64,000 nucleotides of DNA from JACRBR01 sp964371355 (GCA_964371355.1 CAYJMG010000006.1:62001-126000); one strand, 5' to 3'; positions 40,873 to 49,684 are shown, numbered from the stretch's first letter. Notes: generated by a model not told the origin, from the letters alone. Program-made: numbers and translations.

Positions 40873-42093
40873 TTATGTCGTGAGAATGTGGACCGTGGTG
40901 GCGGCGGCTTCGCCACGCACCATGCCGCCACCGTTTTCGGTGAGGCCGACCCTGGCGCCGGGCACCTGGCGATCGCCGGCTTCGCCTCGAAGCTGGAGCC
41001 AGATCTCGTAGAGCTGGGCAACGCCGGTCGCGCCGACGGGATGGCCCTTCGCCAACAGGCCGCCGCTGGTGTTCACGGGGATGCGGCCGCCCAGCTCGGT
41101 AGCGCCCTCATCGACGAGGCGGCCACCCTCGCCTTCGCCACAGAGGCCCAGCTCCTCGTAGATGCCGAGTTCGGCGGGGGCGGAGGCATCGTGGACCTCC
41201 ATGACGTTCACGTCGCCGATGCCGAGGCCGGCCATCTCGAAGGCGCGGTGGGCGGCGCGCTCGGTGATGCCGCCCACGTGCGCGCGGTCGTCGGCGCCGG
41301 AGACGAGAGCCGACGCGCGTACCCAGACGGGCTTGGTGGTGTACTTCGCGACCTTGTCGGCGCTGACGAGCACGGCGGCCGCGGCGCCATCACCGATGGG
41401 CGCGCACATGAGGCGGGTCAGGGGCTCGGAGATGAGCGGCGACGCGAGGATCTCCTCGGGCGTGTAGCGCTCGCGGTACTGGGCGTGGGGGTTCAGACTG
41501 CCGTTGTTGTGGTTCTTGGCGGCGATGCGGGCATAGTGCAGCGCCGTGGTGCCGTGCTTCGCCATGTGGGCGCGGGCGCCGGCGGCGTAGATGTCCATGA
41601 AGAGGCTTCGGGACTTGCCGGCGCCGCTCTCGGCCCCGGCCGCCTGCTCGGACGGGGGCTTGAGCTGCTCCATGATCCCGCGGAGCTGCTCGACATCGAC
41701 GCCGGCGCTGAAGGCGGCGAGGGCGCGCGACTTGTCGGGCGTGAACATTTTCTCGACGCCCAGGGCGAGCGCTACGTCGTAGACGCCGGACGCCACGTAC
41801 AGCCACGCAAGCTGGAAGGCGGTGGAAGAGCTGGCGCAGGCGTTCTCGGCGTTCACCATGGGGATGCGGTCGATGCCCATCTCGCGCAGGACGACCTGGG
41901 CGCGGATGCACTCCTGGCCGGTGGTAAGGCCGGCGGCGGCGTTGCCGACGATGGCGACCTCGAGGTCGCCCTTGTCCATGCCGGCGGCATCGAGAGCGGC
42001 GTTGACTGCCTCTCGCGACAGCTCCTTCAGCCCGCGGTCTGTGTACTTCGCGAAGCGGGTCATGCCCGCGCCGGCGACAGCGACGTCTCTCAT
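40873..42093 (-). CDS. Thiolase-family acetyl-CoA acetyltransferase (SCP2-like)
   Basis: 406 residues. The nucleophile Cys is in NAENACASSSTA near residue 86, with VHDASAPAELG, the His loop SGGLLAKGHPVGATG and the end motif ENGGGMVRGEAAATTVHIL. The C-terminal CxG of ordinary thiolases is replaced by NGGG, as in SCP2-type thiolases. These cleave or condense branched or steroid-side-chain 3-ketoacyl-CoAs, and many partner a DUF35 OB-fold protein, which is not seen here. It lies 22 bp downstream of an acyl-CoA dehydrogenase on the same strand, so the two probably act in one beta-oxidation-like path. Confidence 0.87.
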   Translation of the reverse strand: MRDVAVAGAGMTRFAKYTDRGLKELSREAVNAALDAAGMDKGDLEVAIVGNAAAGLTTGQECIRAQVVLREMGIDRIPMVNAENACASSSTAFQLAWLYVASGVYDVALALGVEKMFTPDKSRALAAFSAGVDVEQLRGIMEQLKPPSEQAAGAESGAGKSRSLFMDIYAAGARAHMAKHGTTALHYARIAAKNHNNGSLNPHAQYRERYTPEEILASPLISEPLTRLMCAPIGDGAAAAVLVSADKVAKYTTKPVWVRASALVSGADDRAHVGGITERAAHRAFEMAGLGIGDVNVMEVHDASAPAELGIYEELGLCGEGEGGRLVDEGATELGGRIPVNTSGGLLAKGHPVGATGVAQLYEIWLQLRGEAGDRQVPGARVGLTENGGGMVRGEAAATTVHILTT

Positions 42094-42115
42094 GGCGCCT
42101 CCTGAAGGGCGTATG

Positions 42116-43336
42116 TCAGCACTGGATCAGTTGGTCGGCGGCCTTCAGCGAGACCATCTCGTTGGTACCGTCCATGATCTGCAGGAGCTTGGCGTCGCGA
42201 TAGAACTTCTCGACCGGATGCTCCTTCGAGATGCCGTAGCCGCCGAAGACCTGGACCATGTCGGCGGTGACGCGCATCGCCATGTCGGTGGCCATGGTGC
42301 GCGCGGCCATCGCGGTCGGCAGGTGCGGTTTACCGGTGGCGATGAGCCACGACGACTTCCAGAGCAGGGCGCGGGCGCCTTCGATCTGCCGGTAGGCGTC
42401 GAAGAGCTTCAGCTTGACCGTGTCGTGCTCGCAGATGCGCTTGCCGCCCTGCACGCGCGTCTTCGCGTGGGCCAGCGCCTCCTCGTAGGCGGCGCGGGCG
42501 ACGCCGACGGCCAGCGTGCCGACGGCGGTGTTGCCGCCGGTGACGATGTTCTCGAGCATCATCTTGTAGGCGGGCCCGGGCGGCAACATCAGGAACTCGG
42601 GCGGGATGCGTACGTTGTCGAAGAAGATCTCGGCCTGGTTGAGGCCGCGCAGGCCCAGCTTGTTCAGCGGCTTGCCGCGCGAGATGCCGGCCAGGTTCCC
42701 CGGGATCGCGAAGGTGACCGTGCCCTCCATCCCCTGCGCCGGATTGAGGTTCACCATGAGCAGCAGCGCGTCGGCCATCCAGCCGTTGCTGACGAAGGCG
42801 GACTTCTGTCCGTTGACGATGTAGTCGTCGCCGTCCTTCGTGGCCGTGGCTTCCATGTGGATGTCGGGCTGGCCGAACTGGAACAGGTCGGAGCCGTGGT
42901 TGGGCTCGGTGATGGCCCAGGCGCCACTATGAGCGCCCTTCGTGTCCTCGACGAAGGCTTCGAGGTAGTCCTTGTAGAAGGGATGGCGGTCCTTCGCGCC
43001 GGCGGAGATGCCGGCGATCATGGGGGCGACGAGGAAATGGCTGGCGATTCCGGCGTCGCCGACGGCCAGCTCTTCCTGCACGACGATGCTCGTCATCTCC
43101 GGCGCGCCGATGCCGCCGACCCCCTTGGGCAGGTTGAGCTTGTGGAAGCCGAGCCCGTACGCGTCGGCCAAGAGGCGGCGCATGCGGTCGCTCGTGTAAG
43201 CGGCTTCCGGATCGGGGATGCGGTCGATCTCAATCCCGGCTGGGCGGATCTCGTTGCGGGCGAAATCCCGCGTCATGTCGCGGATGCGCTCGACCTCTTC
43301 GGGCAGCGTGAAGTCCACCATGATTGGTTTCTCCAC
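42116..43336 (-). CDS. Acyl-CoA dehydrogenase
   Basis: 406 residues; paralogue of the protein at 38803-40050. It has AWAITEPNHGSD for flavin contact, QKSAFVSNGWM, the dimer motif RVQGGKRICEHD and FGGYGISKEHPVEKFYRDAK. The canonical catalytic EGTNE reads MDGTNEM, Asp for Glu. A Glu in helix G (MMLENIVTGG) aligns with the isovaleryl-CoA dehydrogenase base position and might serve instead. It is transcribed ahead of the thiolase gene. A methyl-branched or unusual acyl-CoA substrate is plausible but unproven. Confidence 0.9.
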   Translation of the reverse strand: MEKPIMVDFTLPEEVERIRDMTRDFARNEIRPAGIEIDRIPDPEAAYTSDRMRRLLADAYGLGFHKLNLPKGVGGIGAPEMTSIVVQEELAVGDAGIASHFLVAPMIAGISAGAKDRHPFYKDYLEAFVEDTKGAHSGAWAITEPNHGSDLFQFGQPDIHMEATATKDGDDYIVNGQKSAFVSNGWMADALLLMVNLNPAQGMEGTVTFAIPGNLAGISRGKPLNKLGLRGLNQAEIFFDNVRIPPEFLMLPPGPAYKMMLENIVTGGNTAVGTLAVGVARAAYEEALAHAKTRVQGGKRICEHDTVKLKLFDAYRQIEGARALLWKSSWLIATGKPHLPTAMAARTMATDMAMRVTADMVQVFGGYGISKEHPVEKFYRDAKLLQIMDGTNEMVSLKAADQLIQC

Positions 43337-43427
43337 GTCCGGCCGGGGGGTGGACGTTGGGCCATCCTAGGTGGCCCGGGCCAGGGACGCATGGGGCAAT
43401 CGGCCCGCGAGCGGCAGTCATTCGGCA

Positions 43428-43451
43428 GGGAGTGGGGGTAGGGGACGGGGG
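43428..43451 (+). other. G-quadruplex-type G-tract
   Basis: Four G-runs of 3, 5, 4 and 5 separated by 2-3 bases, upstream of the DinB-like gene at 43513 and just before a TATACG box at 43457-43462. Confidence 0.5.
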
Positions 43452-43512
43452 AACGGTATACGCTTTCCGATGATGCGCCGGGAAGCGGTACGAACGCAAG
43501 GAGTGCAGTGCG

Positions 43513-43950
43513 ATGGATGTGCGAGACGTTGAGTCGATGCTGGGCGAGGATCGGGCCGAGTGGGAGGCCCTTGTGGCGCTACTGGAGGCGCGCGGGGGAG
43601 TGGGGAACGTACACGCGGACTCGGCGCCGAGCTGGACGAGTCGCGACGTCTTCGCACACCTGGCGCGATGGATCGCGCACTCGACGGCGGACCTCGAAGG
43701 ATGGCTGGAGGGTCGCCCGATCGCGTCGCTGGACGGGAGTGACGAAGAGATCAACGCGCGGTGGCAGGCGGAAGACTCCGCCCTCGACGTGGCCACGGCT
43801 CGGGAACGGGCGCAGTCGGCGTTTGACCGACGGGTGCGCGCGATCGAGTCGGTTCCGGCTGAACGATGGGCGGACGCGGCGCTGGTGAAGATCGCGCGCG
43901 CGGATGGCGCCGAGCACTATCGCGCGCACCGCGAGTATCTGTCTTCGTAG
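43513..43950 (+). CDS. DinB/maleylpyruvate isomerase-N-like small protein
   Basis: 145 residues of the DinB-like four-helix fold. The text APSWTSRDVFAHLARWIAHSTADLEGWLEG contains the motif WTxxDVxAHL that supplies the first metal-site His in this superfamily; HYRAHREYL near the C-terminus holds the other histidines. Members include thiol transferases and ClbS/DfsB-type proteins, and no specific role can be given. The ATG is preceded by AAGGAG nine bases away. Two other proteins of similar fold lie at 46074 and 57969. Confidence 0.72.
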   Translation: MDVRDVESMLGEDRAEWEALVALLEARGGVGNVHADSAPSWTSRDVFAHLARWIAHSTADLEGWLEGRPIASLDGSDEEINARWQAEDSALDVATARERAQSAFDRRVRAIESVPAERWADAALVKIARADGAEHYRAHREYLSS

Positions 43951-44074
43951 GGTGGCGGCCGTGCGCGCTCCGAAGCTGCGTCAGGCCACCTTTCGTACCG
44001 ATTGCGTGGCCAAACGGGATGCGTCGTCATGACTGAGGCGACCACAGCCGGTCTCCTCCGGCGACTCTTCGAGG

Positions 44075-44106
44075 GGCGGCTGTGCCACACGGCGGCTGTG
44101 TCACAC
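44075..44106. repeat. Two tandem 16-bp repeats
   Basis: GGCGGCTGTGCCACAC followed directly by GGCGGCTGTGTCACAC, just past the end of the triple-VOC gene. A GTCTCCTCCGGCGACTCT repeat copy is immediately upstream (44051-44069). Confidence 0.7.
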
Positions 44107-44121
44107 GGCGCGACAGCGCGG

Positions 44122-45465
44122 CTAGGTGTGCTGGATGAGGACAACGGGGACGCCGTTGGTGGCGGACCTGGGGAGGCGGACAACTCGGGTGCGGGGATCG
44201 CGGCCGGGCACTGGATCCGCGAGGTCGATGCCCTTGACGCGGAGGTCGCGGACGGCCTCGTCGATGTTGTCGACGGCGATGGCGATGGCGTGCATACCCT
44301 GGCCACGACCGGCCATGGCAGCGGCGATGTCGGAGCCTTCGGCCGGCTGGGTGAGCGCGACGTAGGCGTTACCCGCCGGGATCTTCGCGACCCGGCCCTC
44401 GCCCGCGATGTCGTGCGTGTCAGTCACGGCGAGGTTGAGAGTGGAGGCCCACTTCGTTGCCGTGCCAGGCAGGTCGGGCGTCGTAACGGCGATGTGGTCG
44501 AGCGCGGTGGCGGTGAAGGCGCGCTGCTGGGGCGTGTTATCGATGGCGCCGCGCTGGGGCAGCCGGGAATCGGCCTCAAACGACTGCGGCATGTGTTCGA
44601 TGAGCAGGGTAGCGACGCCGTGGGTGGCGGGGCCTTTCACCGTCGCGACGAGCGTGCCGGGCTTGATGCCGGGGCGAGGGCCGGAGGTCTCGACGCCGGC
44701 GGCGGCCAGACGGGCGCATGTCCTCTCGATGCTGTCGACGCCCCAGGCGAGGCCGAAGAAGCGGTCGGGCTTACCGATGCCTTCGCGGGACTGCGCGGCG
44801 CCGCCGCTGATCTCGACGGTGATGTCGGCGAGGCGGTAGAAAAGGATGCGCGTGTTGCGGTCGGGGAAGGTACGGTCGAGCGCGAGCCGCACGCCGAGGA
44901 CGTCGCTCCAGACGCGGCGCGCGGCTTCCATATCGGCGGAGAGCACGACGGCGTGGTCCATGCGACGCACGCAGGCGTCGTCGTCGACGGGTTCGGCCAC
45001 GGGGAGGGCTTCGGGCGGGGCCAGGTGCTGGATGAAGAACAGGCGGATGCCGTTCGTGCCCCTCGGCGCGACCATGGCGTTGCGCCACGCGCGCTCGGCG
45101 CCGGTGTTCACGTCGATGCCGTGGCCGTCCGCCGGATCCATGACCTCGAGGCCGTTCTCTCGCACGTCGTTGACGGTCGCGCGGATATCGGGCGTACCGA
45201 GAGCGATGGCGTACACGCCCTCACCACGCTGCTCCAGGAAGCGCTGGAGCTCGCCGGACCAGCGCTTGTCGCCGCGGGCCCCCGAGAGAGCGAGGAGCTC
45301 GACGTAGGTGTTGTCGATGCGGAAGAGAGTGTTGCGGGTGCCGTACTTCGGGTGCTCGCCGCGCCATGACGGCGCGCGGCCGAGGACTTGGGTGTAGTCG
45401 GTGGTGGCGGCGTCGAGGTCGTGGACGGCGATGACGACGTGGTCGAGGGTAAGGTTGCCGGCCAT
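44122..45465 (-). CDS. Triple VOC-domain protein (glyoxalase/dioxygenase fold)
   Basis: 447 residues that fold as three vicinal-oxygen-chelate modules in series, about residues 6-148 (LDHVVIAVHDLDAA), 166-303 (MDHAVVLSADMEAA) and 318-446 (LDHIAVTTPDLPGT). Each begins with the DH that gives the first metal ligand and ends with an E/H-containing strand such as LLIEHMP or VVLIQHT. Most VOC proteins have one or two modules. The start overlaps the epimerase stop by one base, so the two are co-expressed. The catalysed reaction is unknown; isomerase, hydrolase or binding roles are all possible. Confidence 0.8.
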   Translation of the reverse strand: MAGNLTLDHVVIAVHDLDAATTDYTQVLGRAPSWRGEHPKYGTRNTLFRIDNTYVELLALSGARGDKRWSGELQRFLEQRGEGVYAIALGTPDIRATVNDVRENGLEVMDPADGHGIDVNTGAERAWRNAMVAPRGTNGIRLFFIQHLAPPEALPVAEPVDDDACVRRMDHAVVLSADMEAARRVWSDVLGVRLALDRTFPDRNTRILFYRLADITVEISGGAAQSREGIGKPDRFFGLAWGVDSIERTCARLAAAGVETSGPRPGIKPGTLVATVKGPATHGVATLLIEHMPQSFEADSRLPQRGAIDNTPQQRAFTATALDHIAVTTPDLPGTATKWASTLNLAVTDTHDIAGEGRVAKIPAGNAYVALTQPAEGSDIAAAMAGRGQGMHAIAIAVDNIDEAVRDLRVKGIDLADPVPGRDPRTRVVRLPRSATNGVPVVLIQHT

Positions 45466-45920
45466 CAGCGGGCTCCTCGATCAGAGTCGCCGGAGGAGAC
45501 CGGGTGCAAGGCGGCGTACTCGTCGAGCGGCTGGCAGAGCTCGATGAGGGCGCCGTCCATGGCGGTGGGGTGCAGGAAGCAGATGCGGCCGGCGATGCCG
45601 ACGCGGGTCTGCTGGTCGATCATCTCGACGCCCTTGAACTTGAGGGCGGTGAGATCTCGCTCGACGTCGTCGGACTGGAAGCAGATGTGGTGCAGGCCCT
45701 CGCCCTTGCGCTCGAGGTAGCGCGCGATGCCGTTGTCCGTCACGACAGGCTCCAGCAACTCGATCTCGCTGTCGCCGACCGTAAGGAGCGCGGCTTTGAC
45801 ACCCTGCTCCTCGATGGCCTGCATCTTGTGGAGCGCAAGGCCGAGGGTATCGCGCCAGAAGCGCATGGCGGCGTCGATGTCGCGGACCACGACGCCGACG
45901 TGGTGGACCTTTGTGAGCAT
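45465..45920 (-). CDS. mce: Methylmalonyl-CoA epimerase
   Basis: 151 residues with a double-module VOC fold: VHHVGVVVRDIDAAMRFW with the first His ligand, GEGLHHICFQ with the second, and ALIELCQP with the Glu ligand. It racemises (R)- and (S)-methylmalonyl-CoA, linking propionyl-CoA carboxylase to the mutase whose small subunit and GTPase are at 32.9-34.3 kb. The last residues (PVSSGDSDRGAR) are encoded across a dispersed 19-bp repeat (45483-45501), so the C-terminal tail may have been replaced by repeat sequence. Confidence 0.92.
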   Translation of the reverse strand: MLTKVHHVGVVVRDIDAAMRFWRDTLGLALHKMQAIEEQGVKAALLTVGDSEIELLEPVVTDNGIARYLERKGEGLHHICFQSDDVERDLTALKFKGVEMIDQQTRVGIAGRICFLHPTAMDGALIELCQPLDEYAALHPVSSGDSDRGAR

Positions 45921-45937
45921 GGTGGCGGGATTGTAGC

Positions 45938-45992
45938 GGGGTTAGGGGGTGGGGGATAGGGATTAGGGGCGAGGGACAAGGGGCGAGCGGGG
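45938..45992 (+). other. Long G-rich tract with quadruplex potential
   Basis: At least eight G-runs of three or more within 55 bases, separated by TTA, ATA, ATT, CGA or ACAA, just upstream of the minus-strand epimerase gene. The complementary C-rich strand would be the non-template strand of mce. Confidence 0.6.
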
Positions 45993-46073
45993 CTGAAGGA
46001 GCGGCAGGGCGAGGGAAGATCGCGGCCGATCGTGGCCGAGCACCGCAACCGCCTGAGCTGCGCGTGGGTGTGG

Positions 46074-46529
46074 CTACTTGAGGGTCGCCTTGTACTCCTG
46101 GATGGCAGGGAGGTGTTCGGCGTAGTGTCCGGTGCCGCTGGTCTCGATGAGGCGGTTGATCGTCTTTCCTTCACCGTAGCGGTCATCGGCGATGGCGCGG
46201 GCGGCGCGGAGGTAGTTGGCAAACGACTGCTTGAAGTCGGCGACGACCGTGGTGGCGTTCTGGGCGGTCATGGCGGCGGCGAAGCGCGCGTTCCATGCGT
46301 CGGCATCGCTGTAATCGACGCCTTCCGGCGTTGGGCGCTCGCCGCGGGCCATGCGCTCCATCGCCTCCGCCATCAGGTGCTGCCAGCCTGCGATGTGGGC
46401 GACGATGTCCTTCACACTCCAGGTGCCGTAGAAGACGGCCGTCAGCGCGCGCTCGTCCATGCCATCGAGGGCGGCGTTCAGCGCGGCGAAACCGTCCTGG
46501 AGGTGCTTCAGCGTGGTCTGTTTGTCCAT
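46074..46529 (-). CDS. ClbS/DfsB-type DinB-fold protein
   Basis: 151 residues. The sequence MDKQTTLKHLQDGFAALNAAL, then FYGTWSVKDIVAHIAGWQHLMAEAM and a closing HYAEHLPAIQEYK match the DUF1706/ClbS-DfsB branch of the DinB superfamily. One characterised member protects cells from the genotoxin colibactin, but most are of unknown role. His in VAHIAGW and HYAEH are likely metal or active-site residues. It stands alone on the minus strand between the G-rich tract and the HD-GYP gene. Confidence 0.75.
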   Translation of the reverse strand: MDKQTTLKHLQDGFAALNAALDGMDERALTAVFYGTWSVKDIVAHIAGWQHLMAEAMERMARGERPTPEGVDYSDADAWNARFAAAMTAQNATTVVADFKQSFANYLRAARAIADDRYGEGKTINRLIETSGTGHYAEHLPAIQEYKATLK

Positions 46530-46609
46530 GGCTCGATCTCCTGCATACGGCCCACGCGGCGCGGCGGTGAGGTTGAGTCTATCGCGATGGGCGACGGGGT
46601 CAACCGCGG

Positions 46610-47863
46610 TCAGGCGGCCTCTTCGCCGGCGTCGTACGGCTCGCGCACCATTTCAACGTCGAGGTCGCGGAGGACGTTGGTGGCGTAGAGGTCGAGGAAC
46701 GCCTCGACGATGGCGGGGTCGAAGTGGGAGCCGCTGAGGCGGCGGATTTCGGCGATGGCTTCGCCGGCGGGCCAGGCGTGCTTGTAAGGACGCTCGCTGA
46801 TAAGGGCGTCGTAGACATCGGCGACGGCGACGATGCGGGCGGACAGCGGGATCTGCTCGCCGGAGAGGCCGTCGGGGTAGCCGGTGCCGTCCCAGCGCTC
46901 ATGGTGGTGGCGAGCGACCTGACGTGCGGTGCAGAACTCCTGGTCGTCGGAGAGGACAACGTCGGCCCAGACGGTGTGCTGCTGGATGACCTGGCGCTCG
47001 TCGAAGGTGAGCGGGCCGGGCTTCTTCAGGATGGCATCGGGCACCTGGGCCTTGCCGACGTCGTGAATGAGGGCGGCGTAGGCGATCTCGCTCGCGTCCT
47101 TCTCGTCGAGCCCGAGGCGGAGGGCGAGTGCGCGCGAATAGTGCTGGATGTGGCGGAGATGCAGGCCGGCGTCGGTATCACGGGCCTCGACGATCTGCGC
47201 AAGCATCTTCAGCGACTGACGGGTCTTGTTCTCGAGGTTCGCGCGCCGCTTTCGGAGTTCCGCAGAGAGCGAGAACGAGACGAAGCCGGTGAGGACGAAG
47301 AATACGAGGCGGGTGGGGAGCTGGTCGCGAAAGTAGGTGCCATTGTCGTAGAAGCCCAGCGAGATGCCCACGAACAGGCCGGTCCAGAGAGTCGTGAAGA
47401 GCAGCGAGCCGATGGGGCCGTAGTAGAGGCTGTTGGAGACGATGAGGCTGATGTAGATGAGCCAGAGGTCGGACTCGTAGCCGGCCTGGCCCATCCTCCA
47501 GAACACCCAGAGCGACGCGCTGAGGACTGTGAGGTTATCGAAGATGAGGCTGGTGGCCCGCAGCAGGTACATGCGTTCGCGGGCGACGAGGTAGGCCAGC
47601 AGGAAGTTGTATGCGATGGCGGCGGAGCAGGCGTAGATGACGCCGCGGGCGCCGGGGAGATTGCCCGGGACGAGCACGGCGACGATGACAGCGATGGCGA
47701 TCGCGGGCCGCACGAACAGGAAGTTGCGCTCGTACGGAAGGGAGCCACCGGCGAGGAAGGAGTCGAGACGGACCCGGAGCCGGGTCGTGAGGGTACGCTC
47801 CGGACCCAGGCGCATGGCGGTCCGAAAGGCGGTGTTGTACGTAGCGGGCTGCATGGCCCCCAT
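46610..47863 (-). CDS. Membrane HD-GYP domain protein (probable c-di-GMP phosphodiesterase)
   Basis: About 417 residues if started at the ATG at 47863; frames from 47920 or the ATG at 47854 are possible. Five or six hydrophobic segments occupy about residues 50-205. The HD-GYP domain follows: ARDTDAGLHLRHIQHYS, the HD pair in ALIHDVGKAQVPD, and HHERWDGTGYPDGL giving the GYP signature. Domains with GYP intact usually linearise c-di-GMP to pGpG or GMP. The membrane part resembles a 5TM sensor; no other signalling domain is present. It may influence the pilin locus nearby, but that is only context. Confidence 0.85.
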   Translation of the reverse strand: MGAMQPATYNTAFRTAMRLGPERTLTTRLRVRLDSFLAGGSLPYERNFLFVRPAIAIAVIVAVLVPGNLPGARGVIYACSAAIAYNFLLAYLVARERMYLLRATSLIFDNLTVLSASLWVFWRMGQAGYESDLWLIYISLIVSNSLYYGPIGSLLFTTLWTGLFVGISLGFYDNGTYFRDQLPTRLVFFVLTGFVSFSLSAELRKRRANLENKTRQSLKMLAQIVEARDTDAGLHLRHIQHYSRALALRLGLDEKDASEIAYAALIHDVGKAQVPDAILKKPGPLTFDERQVIQQHTVWADVVLSDDQEFCTARQVARHHHERWDGTGYPDGLSGEQIPLSARIVAVADVYDALISERPYKHAWPAGEAIAEIRRLSGSHFDPAIVEAFLDLYATNVLRDLDVEMVREPYDAGEEAA

Positions 47864-47980
47864 GGTCGAATGGTCGGTATCTCGCAACGCGAACTTGATC
47901 GAGGGGGGAGGTGGCAACACCCGCTTGACCGCCTTTCGAAGCGGAAGCTAGGATGGATTCGCGTCTACTCCTCATCGCAA

Positions 47981-48057
47981 GGGCGATTAGCTCAGATGGC
48001 CAGAGCGTCTCGCTTACACCGAGAAGGTCGCAGGTTCGAGCCCTGCATCGCCCACCA
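47981..48057 (+). tRNA. tRNA-Val (anticodon TAC), CCA encoded
   Basis: Acceptor arms GGGCGAT (47981-47987) and ATCGCCC (48047-48053) pair fully, followed by the discriminator A and encoded CCA. The anticodon stem TCTCG/CGAGA encloses CTTACAC with anticodon TAC at 48015-48017. The T arm is CGCAGGTTCGAGCCCTGC. All canonical landmarks are present. Confidence 0.97.
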
Positions 48058-48178
48058 CCTCCTCTTAGTTGACAGTGGACAGTTCACAGCGGACAGCGGG
48101 GCGCCCCCGCGCGGCCGGGCGTCAGGCGTCGATTTGTGAGGCCACCCCGTGCTGAAACCGACGGGGCGGCCTATACCG

Positions 48179-49684
48179 TCATTCTCCGGCGCGGGCGTAC
48201 ACGATGTCGTTGGACCCATCGAACACGCGTTGCCAGCCCGGGTCCCTCGCCAGCGCGCGCACAATGGGAACGTCGCGCGTCACCAGGACGACTTCGACAC
48301 CGTATCGGTCAAGTATCTCCTGCCACCCGGGGCGGGCGCCGTGAACCTTCAAATAGTCGCTCATCAGTTCGTTGCCGTAGAAGTCGAAGCGCCCATCGAT
48401 GAACACGCGTTGGTCGGGATACAGCGTGTAGATCAAGAAGTGGCTGGAGTTGAAGTCGTTGAACATCCGGGCGTCGCGATAGTTCTGGCGCACGAACTCA
48501 GCGCCATCGGCGGGATAGCCCTTTCCGCTAGGTTCGTAGAGTGAGATTCCTCCGCCGGTGTTCTGGAGCGTCAAGAAACCCGCCGTGAGGAACGCTACGC
48601 CCGCAAGAGCGCCACCAGGCAGTGCGGGGATCCGGACGCCCGAGTCCCGCACCGACGACGCCCAATCCCATCGCGCAGCAAGGGCCGGGCCACAGACCGG
48701 CAGCAGCAGGAGCGTGGCGAATTGCATATGCCGGACGGACTGAAAGCCAGCGGCAATGACGATCAGCGAAAGCAGCACGAGCCAGGCGCGAGGCCTCTGG
48801 GGCGAGGCAAGAGACGCCAGGAGCAGGGCTACGATGATGAAGATCGGCCACTGCGCCGGTTGGGCTATGGACGGGTGCTGGAACTCTGTGACTACGGCGG
48901 TACCCGCCGGGGACTGGACGGCGAAGCGCAGCGGATATGTAAGGATATCAGGGCCCGACGGGTTCACACAGGCGGCCGCGACCGCTGCCACAAGCACGAG
49001 CGTCGCAAGGGCCAGCGAGGACCGGCGGCCGCGCAGTTTCTCCCACGCGGACCCGAAGACCCAGCAGGTGAGGACGAGGAATCCAAAATAGAAGCCTAGG
49101 TGAACGTTGACCCAGATCAACATGATAGGCGGCAGGGCCCAGACCATCGCCGGGCGGCCCTCATGGTGGTCCAACAGGATCGCGACGAACACCGAGAAGA
49201 AGAGCCAGCTGAAGGCCTGGGGGCGAATCGGTTCGAAGGACGCGAACGCCAGGACGGCCAGTAGCTGAAGGGCAACCAGCGGCCGGGTGCCCACGCCTCG
49301 GCGTCTGGCGGCGGCGAACGGAATGAGCAGCGCCAGCAACACCAACGGCATGAGGAGCATCACGACGCCAGCGAAACCGAGCGCGCTGTGGGCGCCGTAC
49401 ATGGCCACCTCGGCCAACCATTCGTGAGGGACCCAGGGCTTGCCGGCAGCCGTCCAGGAGTATGGATCGCTGCCCGGGATACCAGACTCCACGATCAGGC
49501 GCCCGGTGCGGACGTGATACCAGTAGTCGTTGTCCACGGTGCGCACCCAGGGCAAGGATGTGAGTACGGCGCCCAGCATCAGGATCTGAACGCGCCACGC
49601 GGGCACCGTGGGACTCCGCAGCCGGCCGGTCGCAGACGACAGGGCGGCGCGCGGAGCAAAGTGGCCTGGGAGGTGATCCCGCAT
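48179..49684 (-). CDS. Polytopic membrane protein, GT-C glycosyltransferase-like
   Basis: 501 residues with about 11 membrane helices. The first extracytoplasmic loop has DYWYHVRTGRLIVESGIPGS, then DPYSWTAAGKPWVPHEWL, a signature of a widespread family of uncharacterised bacterial membrane proteins resembling GT-C enzymes (acidic DN in loop 1). A soluble C-terminal region of ~110 residues (FNDFNSSHFLIYTLYPDQRVFIDGRFDFYG) follows the last helix. It may add a sugar from a lipid carrier to surface molecules. Its neighbour set, three pilins and a GT87-like protein, is suggestive only. Confidence 0.72.
   Translation of the reverse strand: MRDHLPGHFAPRAALSSATGRLRSPTVPAWRVQILMLGAVLTSLPWVRTVDNDYWYHVRTGRLIVESGIPGSDPYSWTAAGKPWVPHEWLAEVAMYGAHSALGFAGVVMLLMPLVLLALLIPFAAARRRGVGTRPLVALQLLAVLAFASFEPIRPQAFSWLFFSVFVAILLDHHEGRPAMVWALPPIMLIWVNVHLGFYFGFLVLTCWVFGSAWEKLRGRRSSLALATLVLVAAVAAACVNPSGPDILTYPLRFAVQSPAGTAVVTEFQHPSIAQPAQWPIFIIVALLLASLASPQRPRAWLVLLSLIVIAAGFQSVRHMQFATLLLLPVCGPALAARWDWASSVRDSGVRIPALPGGALAGVAFLTAGFLTLQNTGGGISLYEPSGKGYPADGAEFVRQNYRDARMFNDFNSSHFLIYTLYPDQRVFIDGRFDFYGNELMSDYLKVHGARPGWQEILDRYGVEVVLVTRDVPIVRALARDPGWQRVFDGSNDIVYARAGE

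Noticed and set aside
43230..43796. 188-codon minus-strand frame overlapping a dehydrogenase and a DinB-like gene
   Set aside because: It crosses two supported genes on different strands and lacks any domain.
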